From assembly GCA_037389465.1 (NCBI GenBank), contig JAZARR010000123.1, forward strand, positions 3,232,501-3,296,500: a DNA stretch of 64,000 nucleotides, written 5' to 3'. Positions 12,601 to 26,219 of the stretch are shown piece by piece. Below the pieces are notes generated by a model, which was not told where the DNA came from, made no database searches, and worked only from the letters and a program-made list of their open reading frames with translations. The position numbers and the translations under genes are program-made. Position 1 is the first letter of the stretch. Each line of letters starts with the position of its first letter. The DNA comes from Baylisascaris procyonis (taxonomy: Eukaryota; Nematoda; Chromadorea; Rhabditida; Ascarididae).

Positions 12601-15600
12601 TGTCACGATTAACAATCATATTCGCTCAACACAACCATGATCGAACAAAGTGCGACTTTATGCCTCCCAACCTATTGTATGAAAACAAATGACTATTAGA
12701 AAAGGTATCTAACAATGTCCAAAATTCAGAACCGCTGAGGTTAATTTAGCTCACAAACTCCACCACCGCTTTATTTTATCTTCATCTTCATCCTCCGCAT
12801 ACATATTTCGTTAAATTTGCTGTAAAATATATTTTTCAGTAGATGGGTCAGCGCTTTGGGAAGTCGGAATTTTTGCAATCGACGTTATGCGCGTACTCTC
12901 TTCCCTCACGCCTTGTTCTAGTGATCAAATTTATCGAGAACATTCATCGTGAAATGTTCCAAACAAACAATTCGAGTCCGTGAAGTTAATTCTTTGCACG
13001 ATTAAAATCGCGCATTAGAAATGATGGGCTTATATTACAATGGATAACGTGCTGAACCCAGCAACGACCCAAGGAAATTTTTTACGAGTGGACCTGAGAA
13101 ACGATAACCTAAAATTATGCGGAATCTTAATCTTTAAGTACAAAATTACAGGATTTCTTAAATCTAGAAGTGTTTTCGCAATTGAGAGGTCAACTCGAAT
13201 GTTGGTATGATTGGTTAGCTATAATGCAAGATGACCTGCCCTACACTTTTCCTGTTAGTGAGTCTTTTTTTGGCGGGAGTGTATCACTTTTGTTGCTTTT
13301 TAAAAGTCAAACATCTAGATCAAAAAGACAGCGGAAAATGTGCCCGAATGCACACTGAACATTCTTCGAGCGATAAACAATGACTTCTTGAAATATAGCT
13401 TCAGGGAACACATCAATATTTCTATTAGCAAGCATTTTCTTTAGCGTCCGAAAGCCTTAAGGCTGATATGGATCTACATCCCTCAAAATCTACATGATGC
13501 TACCGTACCTTCGAACCACCGTAAATCAACAAGTTCCCTCACCATCCAGACGCCTCCGGCACCACATTTGTGGCCGATGTATAGATACGACTGCATCTTC
13601 GACTATACTTCTTGCAATTTCTGTCTGTTCCAAATCCCCACAACCTTGGAAATGATGAAATTACACGTTGCATTTCCTTTATGAAATGAAATGCAGTGCA
13701 GATCACACAGCCTCGGTTAATATACGGTGGACGCAGGCAACTTCTACAAGCACAATCGACCTATATATGCTTTCATGATGATTTTGTATCGATGCGTTAC
13801 TAGTTATATGGAGTTTACTTTAGCATGGTATCGCGTACTACATTAGCTATACAGTTGCGGCATTGTTTGCCGCCGTAGCATAAAAAGGCAGCTATACAAA
13901 TAAAGTCAACTAGCCCCATAGTGGCTTTACAAACATACGGACTGCAAGCATAACGAGGCGGATAAAGCAAGCGATATGCACAATCTGCAAGCATATTAAG
14001 CGTCATATTTCCCGACTTATTCCAGCTCAGCAAATCGAATTACGCATATAAGCCTAGCAAAGAAACGATCTCGCTGATTGCCGCCTCTCGTGATTTGAAA
14101 GCAAAAACAATTGGGAAGGTTATAACACTTCTTTCATGGAGCCGAATAAAATGAGAAAAGTTGACATAGAGGAACACGACGGGTATGGAAAGATTAACAA
14201 AGGTCGTTATCGTGAAGAAAGAACTAAAACCTCAGCACACCCTAAATATTTCATCAGAACATGCACCCCTAAAATGGTGGAAAATATGACCTATACTTCA
14301 CTAAATAGCGCGAACAAACGTGAAACTATCAAACTATTCAAAGCAAATAGGACGACAACTTCAATCTTTCATTTTGTTGGAAACGACTGTTTGGCGAGAT
14401 GTTCGATAGGATGATTTAGGAAAAACATGCGCAGCATAAAAGTGTTAATGATAATTTCCGAATCAGTTGTAGAAAAAACGACTCGCCCTTATATACATAA
14501 ATTGCTTTCGTGGAGACGATCGCAGTGCACCGGAACGGTTCCTAGTCAGCTTCCGACGCGATAAATATGTACAATGACATGCTATCCTATACTTATACAT
14601 GTACAGGGCCAGTATCCATGACCTCCCCCCCCCCAACCAACATTTTTCGTCCATGAGATCCCATGATTTATCACTGGCAGCAACGCATTGTTCTTACTAG
14701 TGTGCTATAATTTCCTTATTTCCTTTCCTTCCAATTCTAATCAATAGAACAGATCTGGTTCTGTGAACATCTCCGGAACGTTTTGGGCTGCAGTATGAAG
14801 AAGTTGTTATCACACTTTAGCAACGGGTGTTACACGCAAGCAAAAGTGTAAACCCTGAGTAAATACGCCAAATAATTAAGAAACAACAGAGCAAGATACG
14901 TTTATGCAATGGGATCCTTCAAACGAACTGGCTGCGTTAATTTTAAAGAAAGCAAAGTATCAATACACAGTAAAGTATAATTTTCGTCCAGATATCGGTG
15001 GTTAGTAAAGGACTCAATTTAAAACTCTACTTTATCCGAGACATGATGATTTGAAACGGGTGATCCATCAGCGGTATGAAATACTCATACAATTTTCGAC
15101 CAGGTGGATAAAAATATGCACGCATAATTCCTGCGACACATTCAAAAATCGACACTGGAAACACTAGCTGAAGCGTCATATGAAAATGATCTTAAGAAAT
15201 AGTCGAAGGAGCAATTTATACACTTTCGTCCTAAATCTTACTTTGTTTGCTGACGAATTTCAAATATTGAGCTTTGCAGGCGAGCATTGCATAATCTGAG
15301 CATCACATTAACAGTAATAGAAATTTCGCTAAATTGAATGATTTAAGAAGTGAAAAAAATTATTTGTATGGAACGGTAAGAATGACCTTCGCAATGAGAT
15401 TCTCGAGAAAAAGAATGCCGATAGATACGTCGCCTAAAAGAATGGAACGTAAGGAATGCGATGGCTTTGATGCGTGAACGGCGTTCATTAAAAACAAATG
15501 CGACGGTGGGTTTTTGGGAGAATCGCTTTAGAATTTGTTATGATGGGCAGCGATATGGGGAAAGACCAACAGAAATCAAAGTAAAATTTGTTCCTACTTC

Positions 15601-17220
15601 TTTCAAAAGAAATTCTCGTTCCTCTCCAAATTCAAGTAGGGCCTCGGGGTTTTTTTAATGAAATCAAGAAACACTTCTGCTATTTCTTAGATGCCTTTTT
15701 CATTTTCAGTAATGTTTTTCAATTCACAAGGATTTCTTATCAAAAATAAGCCATCTGCTCGGGGAAATTGTATAGGAAATAAGCAGAAAGGAATGCGAAA
15801 TCGAGAATAACTCAAAGTTCGAGTGATCTGTTGTGTTTGAAAACAACTAAGATGATCCTATATGTTAGATCCCCCTATTGAACGCGAACCAGTTTGCAAT
15901 CAAATTAGCTCCATAGTGAGAAGAATTGGGAAATCGAATCAAAGGGGCTGTGGATCGACTCACATTTCAAAATCCCTAATCATATGACCAAGCGCTTTCA
16001 CAGGTTATCAATATCAGCAAAATACTCCCACATATTTCATCGGATCTTATCTCCCACATAAACACCCTAGAAAGACTGATTTTAGCAGCTAGATCGGCGA
16101 AAAATATACGCCAATCTTTGATACTTTAAAATATCTACATCTCCTTTCGAAAGTAATGCATCAATGTGAAATATGACATATGTGGCTCCACGGCCTATAT
16201 TCCAACTAGAAAATTTCGCTACTCTAGCGTTGCTCTTCCCGAGTTGAAGCCATCAGACACAGATAAACGGACGCATACTTACATGTAGACACAACATCGC
16301 CAGTTGAGCATTTGCAAAAGAAAAGGTTCTTCTTCACTGCACCGGTCGCTAGATTTTATTAGGCAACAACGCTGCTAAGGAATACACTTTTGTGGGACAG
16401 CATTTTGGTTGCCAATTTGCGCCATTTTACCAGACATATCTTGCCCCTCTTCGAAGGCATGCTCTATAACTCGAAAATGCTCGTAACCTCTGACATGCAG
16501 CACCCTTGGAAGTGGCAGATCCATTCTCACAAACCACCATTGGTTCCCAAATACGGAGAAATACTTTAGCGTTAGAAAATGTGGCATCAAAGCAAGTTAA
16601 CATACTTAGATCGAGGAAGCTTGCAAAAAGAGCATAAAACGGTGTGATAGGTAGCCTGACATGATATAGAATCATGCATTTCAGCTGACACGAACAACCG
16701 ATTATCCGATACTTCAAAGAGTGCGAAATACTGCGAAGAAGGAAACTCCAACTTCTTTGTTCCAGTGAAACAAATTCATGAAAGATAAGAAAGGTTTATA
16801 CGGCCTGGAAGCTAGATAAAAAAACGGAAATGAATTGGCCAGCTCTGCAGGCCAAGTTAGGCACCATAGATGAAAGAAGAAATGAAGCGAAAATTACATA
16901 GTCAATTAAAGGTCTACACGGCTTTCAGCCAAGCAGCGTAAAAGCACAAGCAAGAGGTAGAAACATGAGAAATGTTATGAAAGAACGGGTGAGGTGAACT
17001 ACACAGATCAAAGGAAGTAATGGAAAACTGCAGGTGAAAGAGTGATCGAGGCATCATAACCGCCGAAAAAATAGACCACTTCTCATTCATCAATGCTGAT
17101 TCAAAACAATAACATTGCCACTTTAACGCAAATAGAAGTTCGAGTAAACCGAGCATATAATGTATAGTTACTCTCAATTTAGAATTTATATTTCCATCAA
17201 TGTAGCTCGTATTTAAAGAG
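6630..17220. other. Gene-free stretch
   Basis: No gene recognised. At 10280-10550 a GC-richer patch dense in TTCGA has an 88-codon minus-strand frame and an imperfect internal repeat. A 111-codon frame at 12357-12692 (+) and frames at 16375-16717 (-) look unremarkable. Confidence 0.45.
8736..9089 (+). other. 117-codon Cys/His-containing open frame, status unknown
   Basis: One of the longest open frames outside the repeats, starting at TTG rather than ATG. It includes CHHC, then FCDHPDVYH ten residues on, and later HLCVHNLC. This gives a loose zinc-binding look, but spacing matches no family I can name. Base composition is like the neighbouring gene-free DNA, arguing for chance. Confidence 0.12.
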
Positions 17221-17225
17221 TGCAG

Positions 17226-17273
17226 TTGCAATTCTTTTTTTTTGGGGGTGGGGGGGGGGGATTGCAATTGCAA
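17226..17273. other. G-run with T-tract, enclosed by an inverted repeat
   Basis: TTGCAATT at 17226-17233 pairs with AATTGCAA at 17266-17273. Between them lies a T-rich run, then GGGGG-T-G11. A 10-base C run with unrelated flanks is at 14625-14634. Confidence 0.7.
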
Positions 17274-18346
17274 TCTTTGAATACGAACTCAAAGCTGAGA
17301 ACGATAATCGCGAACTTACAGCATAAACTGAATAAGTTATCGAGTAGTTAGCGGATGAAGGTTACTCTCGGTTTCAGAATCTCTCTCAAGTGGAGAACTG
17401 CACCAGAAGCACATCGTTAATCTAAATTCCCCTCCAATCTCAAATAGTTGTTGCTAAACTCGAGATGAACAGACAAACAGCAGCGAGAGACAGAGAGAAA
17501 GAAAGAAAACATAAATCCGTTTAATATTGTAGCACAAGTGAACATCAAATGCTATACCAGTAAAGCGAGAAGAGAAGAAGATGGGGAGATTAGATCAACG
17601 TAATCAAGAGACGGGATGCAGGTGCCGAACAGAGACGCTACCGAAACCGCATTTAAAACTCAATTACGCACTTCCGTTCACATAAATCAACAATACAAAT
17701 TTGTCTGCAATCATTGCACACATATGCAATTCTCATAATTATATTGTTCACGCGAACTGCACCTATTTTTACTCTTCCTCTCATTTTGTTTTCCACTTCA
17801 TTGCATATCCCATTTTTTAACTGCACCCATCGCTTATACTTTTTTAAGGGCGATCCCTATTACCCCACAGTATTGCTGTGATCACTTTAGTGGAAACTTC
17901 AAGAGTCGTAGAGTCGTACAATTCTTGGTTGAGCATTATCAGCCTTTGACCAAGTGCAGAAGAGTGCTAAAAGAGCTAGCATGACATCCGCTTTTGTGCT
18001 TCGTCTACCTGACCAGGCCGTTTAACAAGTTACCTACGAATAACGAAATGTGCATGAGTATGCCCTCCTATTTCGAGTGACTCAGTCAATCGAACAAATA
18101 TTTTACAAAGAACTCGTTTTTATGTGACTTGGCGTATTTGTTTTCCAAAGAGACCATGAAACTAATTCGAAATATTACGTTGAAAATATTTATTAAATGA
18201 GGCAAAATCTACTACATCCATAACTTTAACTTCAATTGTGTCACAGATGAACCTGAAACATGACATATGAGGTCATGCATTGTTGAGCATCACATTCACC
18301 AGATTTAACAACAGTAGACCTAGCTACCTCCGAGTTGAAATTACCG

Positions 18347-18413
18347 GACATACAGACATATACACACATGCATGCACGCATATTAATAGACGACATACAC
18401 ACGCACAGATATG
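18347..18413. repeat. Degenerate CA-rich low-complexity tract
   Basis: Runs of ACATACACACGCACAGAT type interspersed with GCATGCACGCAT. A similar tract lies at 28087-28155. Both give Cys/Val/Tyr-rich frames on the minus strand, so those frames are treated as artefacts. Confidence 0.7.
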
Positions 18414-21400
18414 ACTCTGCCGAAATGCGCATTGCAAATACAAATTGGAAAAAAGCAAGGATGTGCGTACAAAACGTGTATCAATGCGCGTCCAAAACTT
18501 CTTCTGTGAGCGTGGAATTTAGTGTGCTGATTTAGTGCATCAGGAGGTTTGCCGAATCTCGCAAGTATGTATTTCACAGCATTTGCAATCGTAAATAGCA
18601 ACAAAAATTTCAAGAAATCGAAAAAGCAAACGATCATTGCGATGTTGTTTAAAAGCGCAAGAAAGACATTAAGAATCACCTAACAAAGGGCAAGATAGGC
18701 GAAAGGACTGAGATATTCGTTCCTGCAATATTCTATTCCTTTCTTCGTCAAATCGATATGCGTCACAGGTTGCCAAATAACAGCAAATTTTCAAATCATT
18801 CAAGTGTCTACAGATGACATGAACGAATGAAATTCAAGGATCACATATGACGCAGGTGATATCCGTCAAATTTCTTACCTCCAGTTTCAATGATAATTGA
18901 GTTGACAGATACAGACAGATCTATACCAACACGATGAAGTTCAACGGTGCATCGAATATTTACGTGGCATGATTAAGCGAAAAGTACGCTTCGTTAATGC
19001 AAGTTTACTAGAGCGCATGAAAGCATGGGAATGAGTGCTCTTATGCGTACATCTGCCAGCCTGTTTGTGTTGTCGTGTTGTTTTTTTTTTGTCTTTCTAG
19101 TCCTCTCAAATTGTGCCCCAATAATAACTCAAAGTTCTGAAGTTTAACTAGTAAAACATATATCTCGAACATAAGCATATCAAAACTCCTGCGCAATCTT
19201 TTCACTTTTTGGTTCACTGGGAACTTTAAGTTACGCGCTCTCGCACAATGGCACATGCTTTTTTGGTTCAATATGCGACAACAGCAATATAGGAAGGAAC
19301 GTTTGCGCTTTGTATTCCTCTCGCTTCATAAAAATACAGTGGATAGTTCAATTCCACCATGTAACCTTAAGTCATGTACTTGCAATTCAACTATGCAAAT
19401 AAAACCTATTGACAAAAACAGCAATTAAATATGCTGATTAAATATACAATTAAATATAACGCCTGCTAATAATTATACATCAAAATACTTATCTTACAAG
19501 CATTAGAAGGAAAAGCAATGCTTTCAACATCCCTTTAACTAGCCTGGAGAATGAAGCTATAATGTATTTATATAAAGAAGATGAACAAGCTGATGCATAA
19601 GTAGCAATAAGGAAGAAGCTCAATTAACTGTAGTTCATATCAACTCGCATAAAGTGTTTTTTAAACTACTGCTGCACATCTGCAGTAATAAAATTCTCTG
19701 AAATATCACCACCAAAAGTAGAAATTTCCGCCATTTACTTCACTACAACAACGCTCGAAGGGACAAGTCATCGAAAAGTAAAAAACCGCTGCAATATACA
19801 ACAGCCATATGTTATTATAACAAGAACAACAACAAGTACGACAACTTTCTCTGATTCTCGATGAAGGAAACGTCACTTTCAAAGTAACGCGCTTGTTAAG
19901 CCTAACCCTGATGCGACTAACGAGTCGGGAAGTACGTTTGTTGTTGAAGGAGCTGTAATTGATATATGCGAGGATAGTATAAACGCAACGTAACATCTTC
20001 ATCGAGGACAGGAGTGGTATAGATGCTTCGACGTTGTGGCCAATACTGAATGTAAGGATTCACGCAAAATGTTAGCGTACGCCTATTTTACACAAGCAAG
20101 CGTTGGTGTGCACCTCTCTCACATCCACCAACGATGCATCGCTTCACAAGAGGCCATTCGTCAAAACCACTCCGAGAGCACACCCTTCCCATATAGTTCT
20201 ATACTTGTTTCCTAATCGAACACATTCCACTTCATCAACCCCTTCCCCACCCCTTGATAACCCCTCATCTCTATTTCCATCTGCTCCTCCCTCATGCAAA
20301 GTATGAAAGAAAAGATACTTCACAAAGAAATGCGACAGCAAATGGGAAATGTGAAATCGCAAGTCGCATAGATCTTCGAATATTTCAACATCGAATCGAA
20401 AAAATATTCACAAATATTTCAAAACGTCAACGCAACTAAAATAAATCATAAAAATTTGAAATGAGCGATGGTTTCCTCAAATGCCATTAGATATAAACGA
20501 TTCATTTCGCTGCACTAATGACGAAATGCATGATACTTTAGAATGTCTCGAGAGGGAGAGAGCGAGAAAGGAATATGATAAACGAAGGATCCATATGTTG
20601 CTAACTGCTTGAACACTGTCATTCCTTCCGTCTATCTACATATCACTCTAATGTGCTTGTTCAACTCATATTCTCTGTAGTGTACAATTAAGCACATTAA
20701 ACGTCGAATAGTTTAACAAGTCGACCTCGATATTATTAAACAAATAAACCTTACTTGGGTCGTGAAATTGAGGAAAGTCTGAATACAACAATTTCGAGAT
20801 AACTCATTATATGTTCGATGAGTTTTAATTAATATTCGTTTTTGCTGCGATTTTCAATTCGTTCGTCAAAATAAAACAACGATGAAACATTTGCCATCAG
20901 AAACTGTTGGGGAAATTTATTGTCAATCTATAAAAACTATAGCGATGATGATCGAAACATCCAACATATAACTTCAACGATTTAATTGCAACAACTGTTA
21001 CAATCAAAATTCCTATTCCCCATCCTAAACTACTGAAGCTAACTTTATCAACAAGAGGATTGATAACGATACAAAAACTGCATTAGGACCAAATTCCAAC
21101 AGAAAAATGAATCGGCCAATGATGACTAAATCAGCCGAAATCCAATTATTTTCGACATCAGAAAATATGCTAAAAAAAATAAGCACTCAATTCACATCAC
21201 AACTGATTGTTTCGAGAGGTCGTCATATAGAAGTGAACTATGACAGAAGTATAACGGTCACAATTAAAATCAAATTGAATCCTGGAGAATAAGATTAGTG
21301 ACTATTTCAATGAAATCAAGATACTCAAAAGTAATCGCATATATTCCCTCTTTCTTGCAAATGCTGCTATGTTGCTTTAAAGTAGTATTTTTTACACTGT

Positions 21401-22698
21401 GTTGTGTAAAAAAAAACCTTTTTTTTTCTTGCATTCATTTGTAATCAATAAATGCCGTTCACCTATCGCTGGAAAAAAAGCACTCTTATTAACGTTTAAT
21501 TGTTTAATGAACGGATTCAAAGAATGACTAGATCTTAAAAAAATGGATTTTTCTCGAATAATCCTCAGAAAAAAAAAGAACAGGTAGTATGCAGAAGACA
21601 ATATTTCTATTGCTGAAGTGATCACATGCAGCGTGACATGTAGAAGTACGAATGACGTGAACGCTATGAAAGAATGTTACATTCAAATGGGAAAACGTCC
21701 AACGGCGGCATTGAAATAGCCGAAAAAGGTAATGATGGAAAATACATCAATGCTAGTGACTATTGTACATCTTCGTGCATTTCAATTAATACCAGAAGAA
21801 AACTTTTGAACTGGTTCTTGAATGGCCTAACAGCTAAGTTCCGATGAAAGGTATAAGCCAATCATGGACACGATCCTTATGTGAAAAGCTTCACCTACTA
21901 GCTGTATGCAATCGTCAGTAAACACTCATCAACAGATCATCGACGGTCAATAAAAAGGGATTTCATGTCGCCATTTTCCAAAACAACTGAAGCGACTTGT
22001 CGAAAAAAAAATCCTTTCTTAGATCTGCACTGAAAAGTAAAATATGGCGTGTTTTGAAAGGTCAAAAAGCATTAGTCCGAACTACAATTTGAAATCTTTT
22101 GTCTTCATTCAAAAAATTCTCTTCGTAACAAGTACTTTCTAAGTTCATTTGATGATGGAAAAAACTGTATAATTTTTTCGAAAGGAATTTCAAAACTGAA
22201 TTGATATTTGCCGAATCTCATTACTCATTCATTCGACTGGTACCATTCGTGCAAAAATGAGTAATTTTTAAGCAAAGAAAAAATTTTTCGACGCATTAAA
22301 GCGCGAGAGTGTTGCATTTGAGGTGATGTACGATGAGGGCAAACTGTATATAAAGAAATTAAGCAGACGAGACTGCAGTTGAAGAAGAACACACTTAGAG
22401 AACTCAATATATTTGTCGTTTTTGACTATTTCTTACCAATGCAAACAAAAAGAGAAACTTGCTAGGTGGCTGGCATAGATGAGTGGCCTACTTCAGTTCA
22501 TTATGAATAATACCATATCGATACAGTGTTGTTTAGATTGGAATATTTCTGATGTACTCGTGATGACCGTACTCATCTAATAAAACCCCAAGACCCATAT
22601 CTGTCCCAAGATTTGCGGGATGAGTCCTTGTAAATGGAGGAAAGCACCTCAAAAGAATAACACCTCACCGACGGATTATGGACTTTGGCGCATATGCC

Positions 22699-22734
22699 CA
22701 CGCACGAACACGTGCAAGCACGTATGCGTGCGTG
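22699..22734. repeat. 36-bp near-perfect palindrome, GC-rich
   Basis: Two 17-base arms with a 2-base AA loop; 15 of 17 positions pair. The core ACGTGC-AA-GCACGT is perfect, and the outer CACGCACG pairs with CGTGCGTG. No T-run follows, so it is not a bacterial-type terminator. It sits in an alternating purine-pyrimidine segment. Confidence 0.85.
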
Positions 22735-25618
22735 AGCGCGTTTGGCAGTACGTGTGTATATGTCTATTCATGCAATACTACATAGGATAAAAGAAATATT
22801 TTGTTATTTTCATATCATTTCATATCGTCTAGCTACATAAGAAATGCAAATAACGCATTGAATACTATTCTAGAATCAATTAGAGCTCTTGCCTCATGAA
22901 AGAAAAAAAAAAAGAACTTACAACTTCACTTTAAATTTTCAAATATAGTGGAGCGAAAAAAAATGTGGCAATTGAAGTAATAGCTGTTAGACTCAAATAT
23001 ATTTGCACCATTGCAGAATTTTTTAAGTGAAAACTACAGGACCGCAGCAAGACTCAATCGCTGGTAGACGCATATTATGCACTCAAAATGTATATCACTT
23101 TTCTCAATCTGCCACATGATCAATGTTTTGCTATCAGCATGCATTCATAAGAGCAGTAAGTTATACAAAATGACAACTGCAGCTAATGAGGGTTTTCATA
23201 TTGTCCAGTTTACTAAAAAACCTCAAAGTTCTATTGAAGTTGTGGACATAGCATATATAACTAATTAATAGCTTGATATAAATCCTAATCTGTTATAATG
23301 AACATATTTTCAGCTAATCAACACTCTCCAATCGACTCGAAAATAAGTAAACAACATATATCAATGAGGACGTCTCAAATTTCTACTTTTACTCATTTCT
23401 TATCAAGCTAGATTGAAAGTGATATAAGCAGATTAATTTGGGATTAATGAAGTTGTCTAAGTTGACAGCAGAGATAGCAAATCTTTTGCAATAACGATAT
23501 CTCGTTTTATAAAGCAAATAGGAGAGACGCAGCCTTTCATTCCAACCAGCCACGAAAACGAAATAAATTTTTTCTACCTCAAAGAAAATTTTATCAATGG
23601 GGGCTATGCTACTACACGAAACTTGGCTCTATGCACACGTCAATATCACCGACTTGGAGAATTTTTAAAAGTGCCTCTCTTCGGTTAGTATAATTGTCGC
23701 CTTTCTTCCTCCCTCAGTACCAATATATTTTCAGCCAATAACCATAGTTAGAGTTATTTTCTCAATATGACCTCAGCAAATATTTCTCATAACGCATACG
23801 CTCGAATTTTATAAAATTTTTATGAACAGTCAGAAGTTGAAGCGATACTAAACCTGCGTATGTAAACCTCTAAACTACTCGCAAGCAATACACGAGGAAT
23901 TCATGGATCCCGACCGATATAAGCGTTAAGTTTCGTACGAGAACATATGACACGGCAGTGTGACACTGTTTTTATATGCTAAACAGAAACGGCGACAACT
24001 TCATGCCTGTATCTATGCACGAATGTGTGGATATGGGATCTGGTTTTTAATTCATGATGCATAAACGAGAAGGAACGAAAATTGGCGGATACAATCTATA
24101 TTGAGGATTGCTTTAAATCTTAAACTTTCTTATGACTCGTTATTCGGCCCACAGTTTATTGGCACTAAATGCGTTAGCATTCCAGCGCAAATTTTTTTTC
24201 TTTTTTCTCAATAATATACTTTCCACATAACCAATCGACCAGACTGGCATTCTAACAACATTTGTGTCATAATGGCTCATTTGATTTGCTTCATTTTTGT
24301 TGGTAATGATAGCATAAGAAACATACTAACTTCCACTGCTACGGTAGTGATATAAAGTAGGAATTTCCATAAGTATATGGTAAAATACACAAGCTGATTT
24401 ACTTATTATCAGTATTCCATGACGAAAGATAATATAAATGATTACAAGAGGCTATCGCCTAGTAGTGTAGTCCCAAAATCAGCATTTGTGTTAGAACATG
24501 ATAGCATTTTTGAAAGCGCATGTTTGTGAGAGTCACGGAGCAACCATTGCTTTAAACTGAATTTTTGAATTTAAACGTTACTTCTGAATAAAAGTCAAAT
24601 AAATATGTGATTACACAATGTCAATTCGAGTGCACCGCTAATTTGCTACTCAGGAAGGTGCACTAGCACAGATATATTTATTCTCAATGTCGCATTATAC
24701 ACTAAAACTTCCGATGTATAGCTCCTTACATCGATTTTGCAACGCAACGAATAATTTACTTTGCGAGTTATAAGAGCAGACATATTGCAGACAAGAGAAC
24801 ACCTAGCAATGTTTTTGTTGAAGTTTGATGTCCTTGCTAGACGGAATCAAAAAAAATCGCATGCTGCTTGACGAATGTACTTTACGAGCCTAAGCGGAAA
24901 AAAACGTTTCCGAGATGTGTAAACCTCACATGTGCTTCTTCCACAGTTCAAGCGAAAGCTTCATTCCTCTAAATGAGTACAGAGAGTTTTCTATCATTGT
25001 GCCGGGTTCAGAAGAGCACTCGAAACAAAACTCGCTAGAGGCAGCCGTTTTCTACAAATCAAAAAAGCATCCTTCAAAAATGTTGCTCCCGTAACTCTAC
25101 GAATTCTTTGCAGTAAATTACGTATTCTCAAAAAACCAATGGCCATAATTTAAAAGCCTCTATAAGTTTGCATCATATCGTATATATAGCATTATGAAAG
25201 AATCAAGAGAAGCTTATGAAGCAAAAAAAAGCGTTTAATTACAAGACATACATTAAATTGCAATATAATATTCTTTAGGTTATTTATCACAAAAGCTATC
25301 TGTTACAGGGAAAGGAGAAAACTGTATGAAGCAGGAAATTTTAAAAAACCATATGATAATGTCTTCCTAGCTAAAGAAATACTAATTCCTTTCCAGTCAG
25401 GTAAGTTGTGGTTTATTGACTTTAGAGGCTATTAGATGATAATGGAGCATTGCACACTTATGAAATTCATAGCAGCTAAGAAAATCACAAGCCTCAGCAC
25501 CACTTGCTCCGCATCACCGAACAATTATTGAGAATCAAACGATTTCAAAATATTAGCTGTGTCACATCGACATATACCACACAGTATGAAATGAGACCCT
25601 GAGAATACTGAAACTCGC

Positions 25619-25640
25619 AAAAAAAAAAAAAAAAAAAAAA
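25619..25640. repeat. A22 homopolymer
   Basis: Uninterrupted run of 22 A. A second A run (17) is at 2417-2433. Either could be the tail of an old retroposed copy, but no recognisable element body or target duplication was seen beside them. Confidence 0.9.
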
Positions 25641-26026
25641 CTTAGCAAAAGATCCGCAAAAAAAAAGAAATTGTTTGATAGAGAAGTACAACAAGAATAG
25701 TTTCTAGATACTTATCTGTGGGGAGGAAGTGAAGGCGAAAATTGTTTTTTAAAAAAATTGGAATATTCTGTAGACCTTGTCCACAATGTGCACAGAAGGC
25801 CAACCGAACAGGACGTTGTTTCCGTTCGTGAATAATTTCCATTGCATATGATGAATAATGCATTACTTATGATTAAATTTTGCACAGAATATGAAGTAGG
25901 TGATACTTAAAGGTAATGCGCCTACTGGTACGATGGATGGAAGCGATTGCGTCCGACAGCAGATTATATGTGACTAAAATAGCTCGGGTTAGTTTGAAGC
26001 GACTATTGGTGGGCATTCCCATTTGA

Positions 26027-26209
26027 ATGTCTCATGGAATCAGTCCTCAGCAGTCTGGCAATAAAATTCTGCTCCGAGTTAAACTATCTGGATTTGCGTT
26101 TAACCTTAAGGAGGGCAAAAAAGTGGACCGATTTCCGAAAGCAAATACTTTCGAGTATTCAGGAAATGGGCCACAAAGGAAATTTCTGATACCTTTATCG
26201 CTTTTTCAG
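26027..26209 (+). other. 61-codon open frame ending at a consensus donor, possible exon
   Basis: ATG 26027 directly follows an in-frame stop. The frame reads MSHGISPQQSGNKILLRVKL... and ends ...LIPLSLFQ at TTTTTCAG|GTAAGC, phase 0. The same junction is also an excellent acceptor, so this may be a recursive-splice site rather than an exon end. Not recognised. Confidence 0.22.
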
Positions 26210-26219
26210 GTAAGCTAAA

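Larger units (their letters stand above)
17280..25618. other. Gene-free stretch
   Basis: No gene recognised. Besides the CA tract and the 22,699 palindrome, ATTAAATAT recurs three times at 19420-19460. The stretch 22750-25600 is featureless apart from an abutting acceptor and donor at 25400/25401. Confidence 0.45.

Noticed and set aside
16914..17273. 119-codon minus-strand frame, the longest in the window
   Set aside because: It begins over the G-run and inverted repeat, has an odd low-complexity start and no recognisable motif.
17461..17512. Purine-rich GAGAGACAGAGAGAAAGAAAG stretch
   Set aside because: Short low-complexity drift with no clear repeat unit.
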